From Desulfotomaculum sp. (GTDB lineage Bacteria > Bacillota > Desulfotomaculia > Desulfotomaculales > Desulfallaceae), in NCBI GenBank assembly GCA_016841675.1, contig JAENYQ010000034.1, positions 1 through 34,400 of the forward strand: 34,400 nt of DNA. The letters are read 5' to 3'. The notes below the pieces were generated by a model. The model saw nothing but the letters and a program-made list of their open reading frames with translations, did not search any database and was not told the DNA's origin. The position numbers were made by a program, and so were the translations under genes. Positions 22,173 to 28,678 of the stretch are shown here, piece by piece (the stretch's first letter is position 1; every line of letters begins with the position of its first letter).

Positions 22173-23501
22173 TTAACGCAAACGCTTGTAAACACGCTGT
22201 AAACCATATTCAGGTATTCTTTTGCGTCCATCAACTTCCCATCCTGACATTTTACGCATTACGTTATTGATTTCCAGTTGTTCTTTACGGCCGTACTTGT
22301 TTTTGTCACCATTTAAAGCATGAATCCATATTTCTATGCCGCAAATAATGTCTGTTGGTTTTTCATTGAGATACTTCTCAATTAATCCAAACCAGGGGTT
22401 TGCTTCGGTATGTTCTTCTTGTGCCGCTGCAGCCATACGCTCTATTTCGGGTGTAAGGTAAAGCACTTCACCGGAATTGTAATATTTCTTAGCCTCGGCC
22501 CAAATCTGATCTCTTTCTTCATTAACTCTCCACGGTTTTAGACTACCTTTTCCCACCTTCACCGGCCAAAAGCGCCTATTGCCGGTTTGGTCCCGTAAAA
22601 AACCATCATTCGCGTTAGTAGTTCCCACAATAACGCATTGTCGAAATTGGTCCTTAGCTCGGCGGCCATACGGTTCACGATATCTATCAAAACTTCTACT
22701 AAGAAAAGATTTAACTTCCTCGACTTCGGTTTTACGCAACCCGGCCAGCTCCGCCACCTCTATAATCCATTTGCCTGGCATTTTCTCCGGGCCGGCCTTA
22801 GATTTCATATCCTCCATCCGCAAATCATCGGTAAACCATTCATCCCCGACCAGTAGACGTAAAAAGGTACTCTTCCCTATTCCCTGAGTCCCTACCAAGA
22901 CCAACATAGTATCAAACTTAATTCCAGGATCATATACTCGGGCCACGGCAGCAACGAGTGTTTTCCGTGTTACAGTTCTTGTGTATTGGTTATCCTCGGC
23001 CCCCAAATAATCAATTAGTAAGGTATCAAGTCTGGGGTGGCCGTCCCATTTCAAACCCGATAAGTATTCCCTAACGGGATGAAACTTTAACCGAGTTGTA
23101 GCAATTTCAAAAGCATCGTCAATTTTACTTCTCCCGTTAAAGTTGAAATTACTTTCTAGATAATATCTTAGTTCTGCATCGTCACTATCAAGCCAAGTCC
23201 CTTTTCCTTTACCCCAAGGTAAAACACCTTTAATATCAAGCTGATTAGAAAACTCATTCAAAGCCACCTTACATTGTAAAAATTCATCGTTTTGCAGTAT
23301 GACTAATGCGTTATTTATTGTTGTGTAAATTTTACCGTCCTTGTTCTTAGTCAAAAATTCTTTCCATAAAGGAACAACATTATTTAACTCTGGCTTGTCC
23401 ATTGGCTTATGTTCTGGTTCTGAATTAAGACTCAAAATACTTTCCAATTCGGGATCTTCATTTATTAATTCTAACAATCTGCTATTATCGGTCTGTACCA
23501 T
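22173..23501 (-). CDS. VapE-family (virulence-associated E) replicative helicase/ATPase
   Basis: A 442-residue protein of the VapE family, an SF3-like ATPase that serves as replication initiator or helicase in phages and phage islands. The Walker A loop is GTQGIGKST (about residues 204-212), followed by the family segments MPGKWIIEVAELAGLRK, DRYREPYGRRA, FRQCVIVGTTNANDGFLRD and GNRRFWPV. The C-terminus is winged-helix-like (KYGRKEQLEINNVMRKMSGWEV). The ATG at 23499-23501 with GGGAGGAG is preferred to the longer frame to 23519. It overlaps the end of the primase-like gene by 31 nt. The iteron array starts just after its stop, so it is the likely iteron-binding initiator. Confidence 0.92.
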   Translation of the reverse strand: MVQTDNSRLLELINEDPELESILSLNSEPEHKPMDKPELNNVVPLWKEFLTKNKDGKIYTTINNALVILQNDEFLQCKVALNEFSNQLDIKGVLPWGKGKGTWLDSDDAELRYYLESNFNFNGRSKIDDAFEIATTRLKFHPVREYLSGLKWDGHPRLDTLLIDYLGAEDNQYTRTVTRKTLVAAVARVYDPGIKFDTMLVLVGTQGIGKSTFLRLLVGDEWFTDDLRMEDMKSKAGPEKMPGKWIIEVAELAGLRKTEVEEVKSFLSRSFDRYREPYGRRAKDQFRQCVIVGTTNANDGFLRDQTGNRRFWPVKVGKGSLKPWRVNEERDQIWAEAKKYYNSGEVLYLTPEIERMAAAAQEEHTEANPWFGLIEKYLNEKPTDIICGIEIWIHALNGDKNKYGRKEQLEINNVMRKMSGWEVDGRKRIPEYGLQRVYKRLR

Positions 23502-24100
23502 GAGTGCTGCTCCTCCCATTCCTTTAGAGCCGCCGCCTTCATCTCAATATCGGGATGTCCCAAACAGTAATCCAGATGTTCCAGTTCATTTAATGGCCCA
23601 AGCCAGTCGGATAATTGATAGTAATACTTATAGCCACCAGCCAGTGTGTTATTAATCGTCCTTATATAGAAACTTACTTCATGCCGCGCCCGGTCAACGG
23701 CGGCGTTGAAAGCACGAATCCTATTGCTATTTTGTTTAATCTTCCGAGACCGCTCTACCGCCCGCTGTTTTTCTTCCTTTGACATTGGCCTGTCCAATTG
23801 TAAACCAAAGTCTCTACCTATAAGCTTGGCTGCCTCAATCAAAGACAAATCAAAATGTTTTGCCACAAGGTCAATTAAATCACCGCTGGCACCGCACCCG
23901 AAACACTTATAACGGTTTGTTGAGCTATAAATGGCCATGCTCGGATCCTGGTCATTATGTAATGGGCATATACCCATGTAGTGCTTCCCTTGCCGGCGTA
24001 ATTCTGTAATGTTGTAGTACTCAACAACATTATCAATACTAACGTTATCTTTTACTTCCTGAAATACATCACCATGTGGTAGTAAACTAGCTATAGACAT
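23471..24100 (-). CDS. CHC2 zinc-finger primase-like protein
   Basis: A 209-residue protein with a DnaG-type N-terminal zinc domain: CPLH (residues ~45-48), then CFGCGASGD about 20 residues later. This CHC2 finger recognises DNA initiation sites in primases. The TOPRIM catalytic domain is absent. The C-terminal half is a basic helical stretch (KEEKQRAVERSRKIKQNSNRI) and an unrecognised domain. It overlaps the VapE gene, so the two probably act together, with the finger giving site recognition or loading. Similar two-gene modules occur in phage satellites. The ATG at 24098-24100 has GGAG upstream. Whether it primes on its own is doubtful. Confidence 0.88.
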   Translation of the reverse strand: MSIASLLPHGDVFQEVKDNVSIDNVVEYYNITELRRQGKHYMGICPLHNDQDPSMAIYSSTNRYKCFGCGASGDLIDLVAKHFDLSLIEAAKLIGRDFGLQLDRPMSKEEKQRAVERSRKIKQNSNRIRAFNAAVDRARHEVSFYIRTINNTLAGGYKYYYQLSDWLGPLNELEHLDYCLGHPDIEMKAAALKEWEEQHSWYRPIIADC

Positions 24101-24205
24101 TCTGCATCAACTCCATGCCGCCCGGTGTGCCGCCGGGCTACTTCATTTGCCCTGTAAATCGTACCAATTACCACCTTCCCGCATTGCCCGATATGTTGCT
24201 GGGCA

Positions 24206-24229
24206 ACAAAAAAACGACCATTGGCCGTT
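24206..24229 (-). terminator. Terminator before the primase operon
   Basis: On the minus strand AACGGCC pairs with GGTCGTT around a 3-nt loop, followed by a T-run. Nearly the same hairpin with the same T-run lies at 24561-24583. Confidence 0.65.
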
Positions 24230-24268
24230 ATCGTTTCAAGCACTTTTTTTAACGAAAAATTATGTTGC

Positions 24269-24287
24269 TGTCGCTTAATTTGTCGCC
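24269..24287 (-). promoter_or_regulatory. Internal pair of GGCGACA-like motifs
   Basis: AGCGACA and GGCGACA on the minus strand, 12 bp apart, between the Xis-like gene and the primase-like gene. They match the repeats at the element ends. They may be a third recombinase site or chance. Confidence 0.35.
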
Positions 24288-24361
24288 AAACTATAAAGAG
24301 CGTTGTTTAAAGCCGCTAATTACTAAGGTTTTTTCCGCTGGTTCTACGGTCTATCACACCG

Positions 24362-24544
24362 TTATACCACATAAAGTCCACCTAACCATTTTTCAACCGC
24401 TTCCAGGTCATAGAGAAATTTTCTAATGCCTGGCAGTTTTAAGTGTGGAATCTGATTCCGACGCCGCATCTCATTAATTGACCAAATACTTAGTTGAGGA
24501 TAACGTTCATGCAACTCCCGATCTGTTAAAAGAGTCCTAACCAT
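24362..24544 (-). CDS. Excisionase-like helix-turn-helix protein
   Basis: A 60-residue MerR/excisionase-type winged helix: LLTDRELHERYPQLSIWSINEMRRRNQIPHLKLPGIRKFLYDLEAVEKWL. The order helix-turn-helix, short wing, then a final helix ending EKWL is typical of the HTH_17 family. Such proteins bend att DNA and push the integrase towards excision, or act as small regulators. AAGGAG precedes the ATG at 24542-24544 at good spacing. It has terminators on both sides, so it may be a single-gene transcript or receive read-through. Its place on the far side of the repressor from the integrase fits lytic-phase expression. Confidence 0.83.
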   Translation of the reverse strand: MVRTLLTDRELHERYPQLSIWSINEMRRRNQIPHLKLPGIRKFLYDLEAVEKWLGGLYVV

Positions 24545-24560
24545 TTAATACACTCCTTCC

Positions 24561-24583
24561 AACAAAAAAACGACCAATGGCCG
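24561..24583 (-). terminator. Terminator after the 67-aa gene
   Basis: CGGCC pairs with GGTCG around ATT on the minus strand, followed by a seven-T run. The ~22 bp are almost the same as the hairpin at 24206-24229, so the unit is repeated. Confidence 0.65.
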
Positions 24584-24584
24584 C

Positions 24585-24788
24585 TTATTTATAAACCCTA
24601 TCTTGTATATTCCTACTGGCATTGAAAGGTGTTAAATCCTTCAACGGTTTCCCATCCCCGCCGATAATGTCGCACCTTGGGCCAATGCCTTTCCAATCAT
24701 TGATTGCTTTCGCGGTTACCTCTTGCCCTTCGGCCTTAAGCATACTTTTTATGCGGTTTATTTCGCTTACTTTCCTGTTTCTAGCCAT
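24585..24788 (-). CDS. Small basic hypothetical protein
   Basis: A 67-residue protein beginning MARNRKVSEINRIKSMLKAEGQEVTAKAINDW. The first half looks like a helical DNA-binding or regulatory segment. The second half contains GIGPRCDIIGGDGKPL. No family is recognised. The ATG at 24786-24788 is favoured because GGAGG lies 6 nt upstream and overlaps the alternative ATG at 24794. A terminator follows at once. It belongs to the early minus-strand genes after the repressor. Confidence 0.68.
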   Translation of the reverse strand: MARNRKVSEINRIKSMLKAEGQEVTAKAINDWKGIGPRCDIIGGDGKPLKDLTPFNASRNIQDRVYK

Positions 24789-24865
24789 AAACATCCTCCG
24801 TTTACCTGAAATAGTTTTCGCTAACGTAGGATTTCTCTGAGGAGCATATTCAATTTGCCATCCTT

Positions 24866-24989
24866 AGATTACCCGCAAAATAATCCGTGCGACTTCTATC
24901 TGAGCTCATCTCATCGCCCAGTACAGGACTTATCGCGCCTGCAACTCCATATACCTTCGATTCGGTCCTTATATGACTTTTTCCACGAC
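24866..24989 (-). other. Protein-like open frame without a start codon, after the XRE gene
   Basis: In the -1 frame relative to the XRE gene the minus strand reads TESKVYGVAGAISPVLGDEM, then SSDRSRTDYFAGNLRMAN, then TGA at 24866-24868 or so. The residues look like real protein. No ATG, GTG or TTG opens the frame except an internal ATG that would leave 19 residues. It could be reached by -1 slippage at the GGAAAAAG near the XRE stop, or it could be a gene that lost its start. Confidence 0.35.
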
Positions 24990-25184
24990 CACCGGCTTTA
25001 AAAGCTCGTCTGCCGGTTTCTTAAACACCTTTTCCAGGCGCTTCCTTATCGGATCTTCGGGAAGAAGCAAATACCGCCCGGATTCGATCATGCTATAATA
25101 ACTTCTTGATATACCCGTCAGTTTAGCTACTTTATCCTGCGGCATTCTCTGAGACATCCGAATTAACTTCATGGCAGTTACCAT
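24969..25184 (-). CDS. XRE-family repressor
   Basis: A 71-residue Cro/C1-type helix-turn-helix protein: LIRMSQRMPQDKVAKLTGISRSYYSMIESGRYLLLPEDPIRKRLEKVF. The turn SQRMPQDKVAKLTGISRSYYSMIESG gives helices 2 and 3. The size is that of a minimal repressor with no cleavage or LexA-type domain. AAGGAG precedes the ATG at 25182-25184. It is divergent from the DUF6076-like and integrase genes, with inverted repeats between them, so it is the likely lysogeny or maintenance switch. How it would be inactivated is not evident from its sequence. Confidence 0.87.
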   Translation of the reverse strand: MVTAMKLIRMSQRMPQDKVAKLTGISRSYYSMIESGRYLLLPEDPIRKRLEKVFKKPADELLKPVVVEKVI

Positions 25185-25215
25185 TTTTCGCGCTCCTTTC
25201 TTTTAACTTGTCTGC

Positions 25216-25256
25216 GTGAGATTTAAACCCGCCAGTGCCTATTTTTAAAACCTCAC
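25216..25256. promoter_or_regulatory. Inverted-repeat operator between XRE and DUF6076-like genes
   Basis: GTGAGATTTAAA (25216-25227) faces TTTAAAACCTCAC (about 25244-25256) as an imperfect inverted repeat in the divergent promoter region. It is a good candidate for the XRE binding site. Confidence 0.5.
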
Positions 25257-25283
25257 ATCTTCAATCAAATTTTAAGCCAACTA

Positions 25284-25336
25284 TTGACATTACGCAACAG
25301 TATGGAGTATATTAAAATAGATAATGCATACTCCAT
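25284..25336 (+). promoter_or_regulatory. Promoter with inverted repeat for the DUF6076-like/integrase operon
   Basis: TTGACA (25284-25289), 18-nt spacer, TATATT (25308-25313). A 9-bp inverted repeat ATGGAGTAT (25302-25310) and ATACTCCAT (25328-25336) covers the -10 and the expected start point. If used, it makes the apparent upstream TTG and ATG codons non-translated. Confidence 0.55.
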
Positions 25337-25376
25337 TTTATTTGAAATTAAAATCCTGTACAGGAGGTACCCAGGG

Positions 25377-26420
25377 TTGGACATTTGTTTTTTTGATAAG
25401 CAAAAAATCTCAGTAACAGTGGATGTATTCGAAAAGGATAATTCAGGGGATGAATATTTGGGCACAGATCACCTAAAGTATTTGCCCTTGGGTACAATGA
25501 CACTTGACTTTATAGAAACAGATTTTAATAATTTCGTTTCTTTTCAGGGATTTATCACAATATGGGGTTTGAGTGGGTTTATTGCGTACTCTGAAAATGC
25601 TAAAAATGTGGTTGGCACCGAAAGGGATTTTAAGGAGGACGAATATACTCGAATTCTTCACGAGATACACGAAGAAGTAAAAGACAAGATTATATCGGCA
25701 CAGGATGAAATAAAGCATGTTGCGTATACATGCCTTGACTATAATGGCCCGGACTGGTCGAGGGGGTTAACATCAAAACAGCGGCATTACATAATGATTG
25801 AAACATGGAATGGAAGCAATTTTGAAACACGTGATTACAATAATAGAGTTACAATTAAGTATTATACGGAGTTAAGTAAGGATTTGCAAAAAAAAGTTTT
25901 CTACAGTGAAAATTCGTTATCTGAAGGCGATTTAGCTAAACTAATTTTAAATGATAACCCGGTTTTTGTAGAGGTTTATGGTAGTGAAGATATTGCATCT
26001 CTTTGTCTAATTGAAATTAAAGAAATGCTTGCCAATGGAACTATGATTAAAAAATGCAAGAACTGTAACAGATACTTTTTGAACAGCGGGAAAAAAGAAT
26101 ACTGTGATAGAACGGTTTTTGTTGATTCTAACGGAACACCCCGGACATGTCAGATGATTGGACCTAAAAAAGCATTCCTTGATAATCCGGCAAAAAAAGT
26201 GTATTCCAAAGCCTATAGAACACTCCACAACAGGCTGAAAAAAGGGGGCAAGTATAGAGTTAACAAGGATGAACTAGATTTTTGGAGAGCTGCGGCCAAG
26301 GCGAAGCTTGAGGAAGTAGAAAAGGGGGAGATAACCCTAGAAGAATTCAGCCAGTGGCTTGCAGATACGATAAAGAGCTTCAGGGAATGGATAAAGGAGG
26401 GGCTACAATGGCAAGCGTAA
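25377..26420 (+). CDS. DUF6076-like protein with Cys cluster
   Basis: A protein of about 347 residues resembling the DUF6076 group, which has no known function. The C-terminal part holds the signature: KKCKNCNRYFLNSGKKEYCDR, then RTCQMIGPKKAF, a probable zinc knuckle, followed by a basic helical segment (KAYRTLHNRLKKGG) and an acidic tail. The N-terminal 200 residues are strand-rich. I prefer the TTG at 25377-25379 because AGGAGG lies 8 nt upstream and a promoter with its -10 near 25310 would begin after the earlier ATG at 25302. The longer starts (25302, 25284) remain possible and would add 25 or 31 residues. It overlaps the integrase start by 13 nt, so the two are one operon. Confidence 0.75.
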   Translation: MDICFFDKQKISVTVDVFEKDNSGDEYLGTDHLKYLPLGTMTLDFIETDFNNFVSFQGFITIWGLSGFIAYSENAKNVVGTERDFKEDEYTRILHEIHEEVKDKIISAQDEIKHVAYTCLDYNGPDWSRGLTSKQRHYIMIETWNGSNFETRDYNNRVTIKYYTELSKDLQKKVFYSENSLSEGDLAKLILNDNPVFVEVYGSEDIASLCLIEIKEMLANGTMIKKCKNCNRYFLNSGKKEYCDRTVFVDSNGTPRTCQMIGPKKAFLDNPAKKVYSKAYRTLHNRLKKGGKYRVNKDELDFWRAAAKAKLEEVEKGEITLEEFSQWLADTIKSFREWIKEGLQWQA

Positions 26421-27646
26421 AGCACCTGGGCGGGAACAAATACAAGGTCACAATATCAGCGGGGATTGATGGAGCGGGGAACCGCAAGCGAATTTATAAA
26501 ACCATAGAAGCAAAATCAGAAGCCGCGGCATTGAAAAAAGCCAACGTACTAGAGGCCGAAGTGGTAAAGGGCGAATATATTGAACCGACACGTTTCACCC
26601 TCGCTGACTATGTGGAGAAATGGAAAAAGGACGCTGAAAGGAAACTGGCCCCTAAGACATACTTCCGCTATTGTGAAATGCTTGAAAGCCGGATTATCCC
26701 AAGTTTAGGTAATATCAAACTGGAAAAACTTAACCCGATACTGATTGAAAACTTTTACAATGAAATGCGTGAACCCCAAAAAAGAGAAGTAACAAAAAAA
26801 GACGGAACTAAAAAAGTAACCACCTATAACCTATCGGAACAAACTATTAAACACCATCACCGGCTTATCAGTGCCATACTCCAAACGGCCTTCAAGAAAG
26901 GGCTTATCAAGGAAAACCCATGCGCCCGGGTTGATGCTCCGAAGGCCAAAAAGAAGGAATTAACCATTTACACCGAAGAACAAATATCTGCACTTATTGA
27001 AGCCCTGGAAGATGCAGAGCTAAAGTTTAAAACCTGCGTACATATTGCTTTAGCTGGCGGGCTTCGCCTGGGGGAAATATTAGGCTTAGAGTGGCCCGAT
27101 GTGGATTATAAAAATCATGCAATTACGATCAGCCGGACAAGTCAATATCTGCCTGGCAAGGGTGTTTTCACGAAAGACCCAAAGAATGAAACTAGCAAAC
27201 GCATTATTTCACTCCCGCCGGCTGTAATAAACTTAATGGCGCAACTAGAAAAGGAACAAACCGACAAAGAGAATGAATTAGCCAATAAGTGGCAAGGAAG
27301 TAATAGACTATTCACAACTGAAACCGGTGGCCCGATGCATACATATACCCCCACTAAATGGCTCAACGCCTTCCTAAAGAAAAAAGGGCTGCCCCCACTT
27401 CCTTTTCATGGCCTGAGACATACAAGTGCCAGTTACCTTATTGCAGCCGGTCAGGACGTTGTAACGGTAGCTAAAAGGCTCGGGCACTCAAATTCAAACA
27501 CAACATTAAGTATATATGCCCATAGCTTCAAAAAGCGGGACGAGGAAGCAGCATCCAAGATGGCCGGGTTATATGCCCCCAAGTTGGAGGAAGTCAAAGA
27601 GGAAATAGTTAAAGAAGAAAAAGTACAACTAAGGCTGGTTAAATAA
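26408..27646 (+). CDS. int: Tyrosine recombinase (integrase) of the element
   Basis: A 412-residue phage-type integrase. The N-terminal AP2-like arm-binding domain (VKHLGGNKYKVTISAGIDGAGNRKR) is followed by a SAM-like core-binding domain (residues ~62-165) and the catalytic domain. Catalytic residues visible are Arg220 (GGLRLGE), the likely Lys near 259, His334-x-x-Arg337 (HGLRH), His360 (LGHSNSN) and Tyr370 (SIYAH). The ATG at 26408-26410 with AAAGGAGG is the start; the longer frame to 26354 lies in the DUF6076-like gene. It lies about 160 bp from attR. All residues are intact, so integration and excision should be possible. It is read outward towards attR. Confidence 0.95.
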   Translation: MASVKHLGGNKYKVTISAGIDGAGNRKRIYKTIEAKSEAAALKKANVLEAEVVKGEYIEPTRFTLADYVEKWKKDAERKLAPKTYFRYCEMLESRIIPSLGNIKLEKLNPILIENFYNEMREPQKREVTKKDGTKKVTTYNLSEQTIKHHHRLISAILQTAFKKGLIKENPCARVDAPKAKKKELTIYTEEQISALIEALEDAELKFKTCVHIALAGGLRLGEILGLEWPDVDYKNHAITISRTSQYLPGKGVFTKDPKNETSKRIISLPPAVINLMAQLEKEQTDKENELANKWQGSNRLFTTETGGPMHTYTPTKWLNAFLKKKGLPPLPFHGLRHTSASYLIAAGQDVVTVAKRLGHSNSNTTLSIYAHSFKKRDEEAASKMAGLYAPKLEEVKEEIVKEEKVQLRLVK

Positions 27647-27667
27647 TTATGGCAAACGGTTTTTTAT

Positions 27668-27705
27668 GGCGACAACCCAGGCGACAGTTTTCAAAAATAG
27701 CGACA
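27668..27705 (+). promoter_or_regulatory. Right cluster of GGCGACA repeats (probable integrase arm sites)
   Basis: GGCGACA at 27668-27674 and 27680-27686, AGCGACA at 27699-27705. They have the same motif and orientation as the five copies near attL. Confidence 0.7.
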
Positions 27706-27803
27706 CATATTCACCACCCGGCACGAATGGTAAAGCAATAAAAACATAGGTATATCAAGGCTTGCAGACTTTTGCAAATGTTCACCAATGCACTTTTAGC
27801 GCA

Positions 27804-27850
27804 CTCCAAAACCGTAGGTTGCAGGTTCGAGCCCTGTCTCCCCTGCCAGA
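27804..27850. repeat. attR core: right copy of the 47-bp integration repeat
   Basis: Identical to 5626-5672. It carries the anticodon-loop to CCA end of tRNA-Trp without the 5' half, so it is not a functional tRNA. Confidence 0.95.
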
Positions 27851-27852
27851 AG

Positions 27853-27890
27853 AAAACAAAGAGTCGCAAGCGTTTGCGACTCTTTGTTTT
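27853..27890 (+). terminator. Original tRNA-Trp terminator, displaced by integration
   Basis: A 17-bp perfect inverted repeat (27853-27869 and 27874-27890) with a 4-nt loop and flanking A and T runs. It begins 3 bp after attR, where it would have served the tRNA before insertion. Confidence 0.85.
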
Positions 27891-28089
27891 TGTTTAAACC
27901 AGGTTGCCAACCGATTTTAGGTGACGGTTGGTGGACACTTTCTTTAAAATCTATAACAATCGGCACTGATTTATGACTGGCCACATATCATCACCAATGT
28001 AATACTTCGCCCGCCATGGTAACAATTACCTCCTTAAATTCATAGTATATTCCGGCACCATAAATACCTTAGCTAAGGAGGCATGTGTA

Positions 28090-28194
28090 ATGGGTTACGG
28101 CGGTGGCGGTTTTGACGGCAGCTTTATTCTATTTTTGATTCTGATTCTGTTGGTTTTTGGTATGGGTATTGGCGGAATTGGCGGAAAATACTAA
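28090..28194 (+). CDS. YjcZ-family small membrane protein
   Basis: A 34-residue peptide with a Gly/Tyr-rich N-terminus (MGYGGGGFDGSF), one hydrophobic helix (ILFLILILLVFGMGIG) and a short GGKY end. This is the pattern of the YjcZ family of tiny sporulation-associated membrane proteins in Firmicutes. GGAGG lies 8 nt before the ATG, and a strong terminator follows 17 nt after the stop, so it is a single-gene transcript. Too short for routine gene callers, but context and family pattern are convincing. Confidence 0.85.
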   Translation: MGYGGGGFDGSFILFLILILLVFGMGIGGIGGKY

Positions 28195-28210
28195 AAGGTA
28201 ACGTTACAAG

Positions 28211-28238
28211 CGCCCCATTGAGGGGCGTTTTGCTTTTT
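28211..28238 (+). terminator. Terminator of the YjcZ-family gene
   Basis: CGCCCC, loop ATTGA, GGGGCG, then TTTTGCTTTTT. Confidence 0.88.
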
Positions 28239-28406
28239 GGATTAGCTTCTTTACATCTATAATATTGCTAGAGAATTGTATAGTTTAGTCATTTTGCATC
28301 ACTTGGCTACATTATGCCCAACAGTTGCTCTATGGCAACAGCCCCAACAACTCTATAATGAAACATGTTTAATAATGCCCTATAATTTTATTAGGAGGTG
28401 GCATTA

Positions 28407-28541
28407 ATGAAGAAGTCTACGGAAGAAATATCAAAAACAATCGGAAGTATATTTATAGTAATGTTTGAAGCCGGGAGTTCATTTAAGATTGACTTGATTC
28501 CTAAGTTAAGCAAATCTGAAATACGCAATATTAAACATTAA
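28407..28541 (+). CDS. 44-residue hypothetical protein
   Basis: A short frame reading MKKSTEEISKTIGSIFIVMF, then EAGSSFKIDLIPKLSKSEIR and a basic end. AGGAGGTG lies at good spacing before the ATG and a clear terminator begins 2 nt after the stop, so the unit has all the marks of a real gene. It may hold an amphipathic or short membrane-associated helix (IGSIFIVMF). No family is recognised and no function can be given. Confidence 0.7.
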   Translation: MKKSTEEISKTIGSIFIVMFEAGSSFKIDLIPKLSKSEIRNIKH

Positions 28542-28542
28542 A

Positions 28543-28569
28543 CCCCGCACAATTGCGGGGTATCTTTTT
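28543..28569 (+). terminator. Terminator of the 44-aa gene
   Basis: CCCCGC, loop ACAATT, GCGGGG, then TATCTTTTT. Confidence 0.85.
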
Positions 28570-28678
28570 GTGCTGCACCACAAAACCGCCGCGTTAGACC
28601 ACACTAGGCTCTTCCTCCAGCAACCCTAAGAAACTCATGAGATAGTTGCACTTAAATTGAGAGACGATTGATAATTTG

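Larger units (their letters stand above)
5626..27850. mobile_element. Integrated 22-kb prophage-derived or satellite-like element in tRNA-Trp
   Basis: Bounded by the 47-bp perfect repeat, with a tyrosine integrase at 26408-27646 next to attR. Inside are an XRE repressor, an Xis-like protein, CHC2 primase-type and VapE-type replication proteins, an iteron-flanked AT-rich probable origin, a DEAH helicase, RusA and a RinA/ArpU-like regulator, two large virion-interior-like proteins, and accessory genes. I find no terminase, portal, protease/scaffold, major capsid or tail gene in any frame, although phage late genes normally follow an ArpU-type regulator. Apart from one ParB-like remnant the genes look intact. 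That fits either a prophage that lost its packaging and structural block cleanly or a phage satellite using helper particles. Boundaries are secure; the satellite interpretation is inference. Confidence 0.93.

Noticed and set aside
24102-24254. Minus-strand frame from a GTG reading LETITANGRFFVAQQHIG and overlapping the start of the primase-like gene
   Set aside because: It runs straight through a terminator hairpin and its T-run, and has no ribosome site before the GTG.
25261-25376. Longer starts (TTG 25284, ATG 25302) for the DUF6076-like gene
   Set aside because: No ribosome site precedes them, and the TTG is part of a TTGACA promoter element; the TTG at 25377 has a perfect AGGAGG. Kept as alternatives only.
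27796-27984. 62-residue minus-strand frame ending AGETGLEPATYGFGVR
   Set aside because: It is the antisense reading of the tRNA fragment in attR and the neighbouring terminator, a familiar false gene; it crosses the att junction and has no ribosome site.
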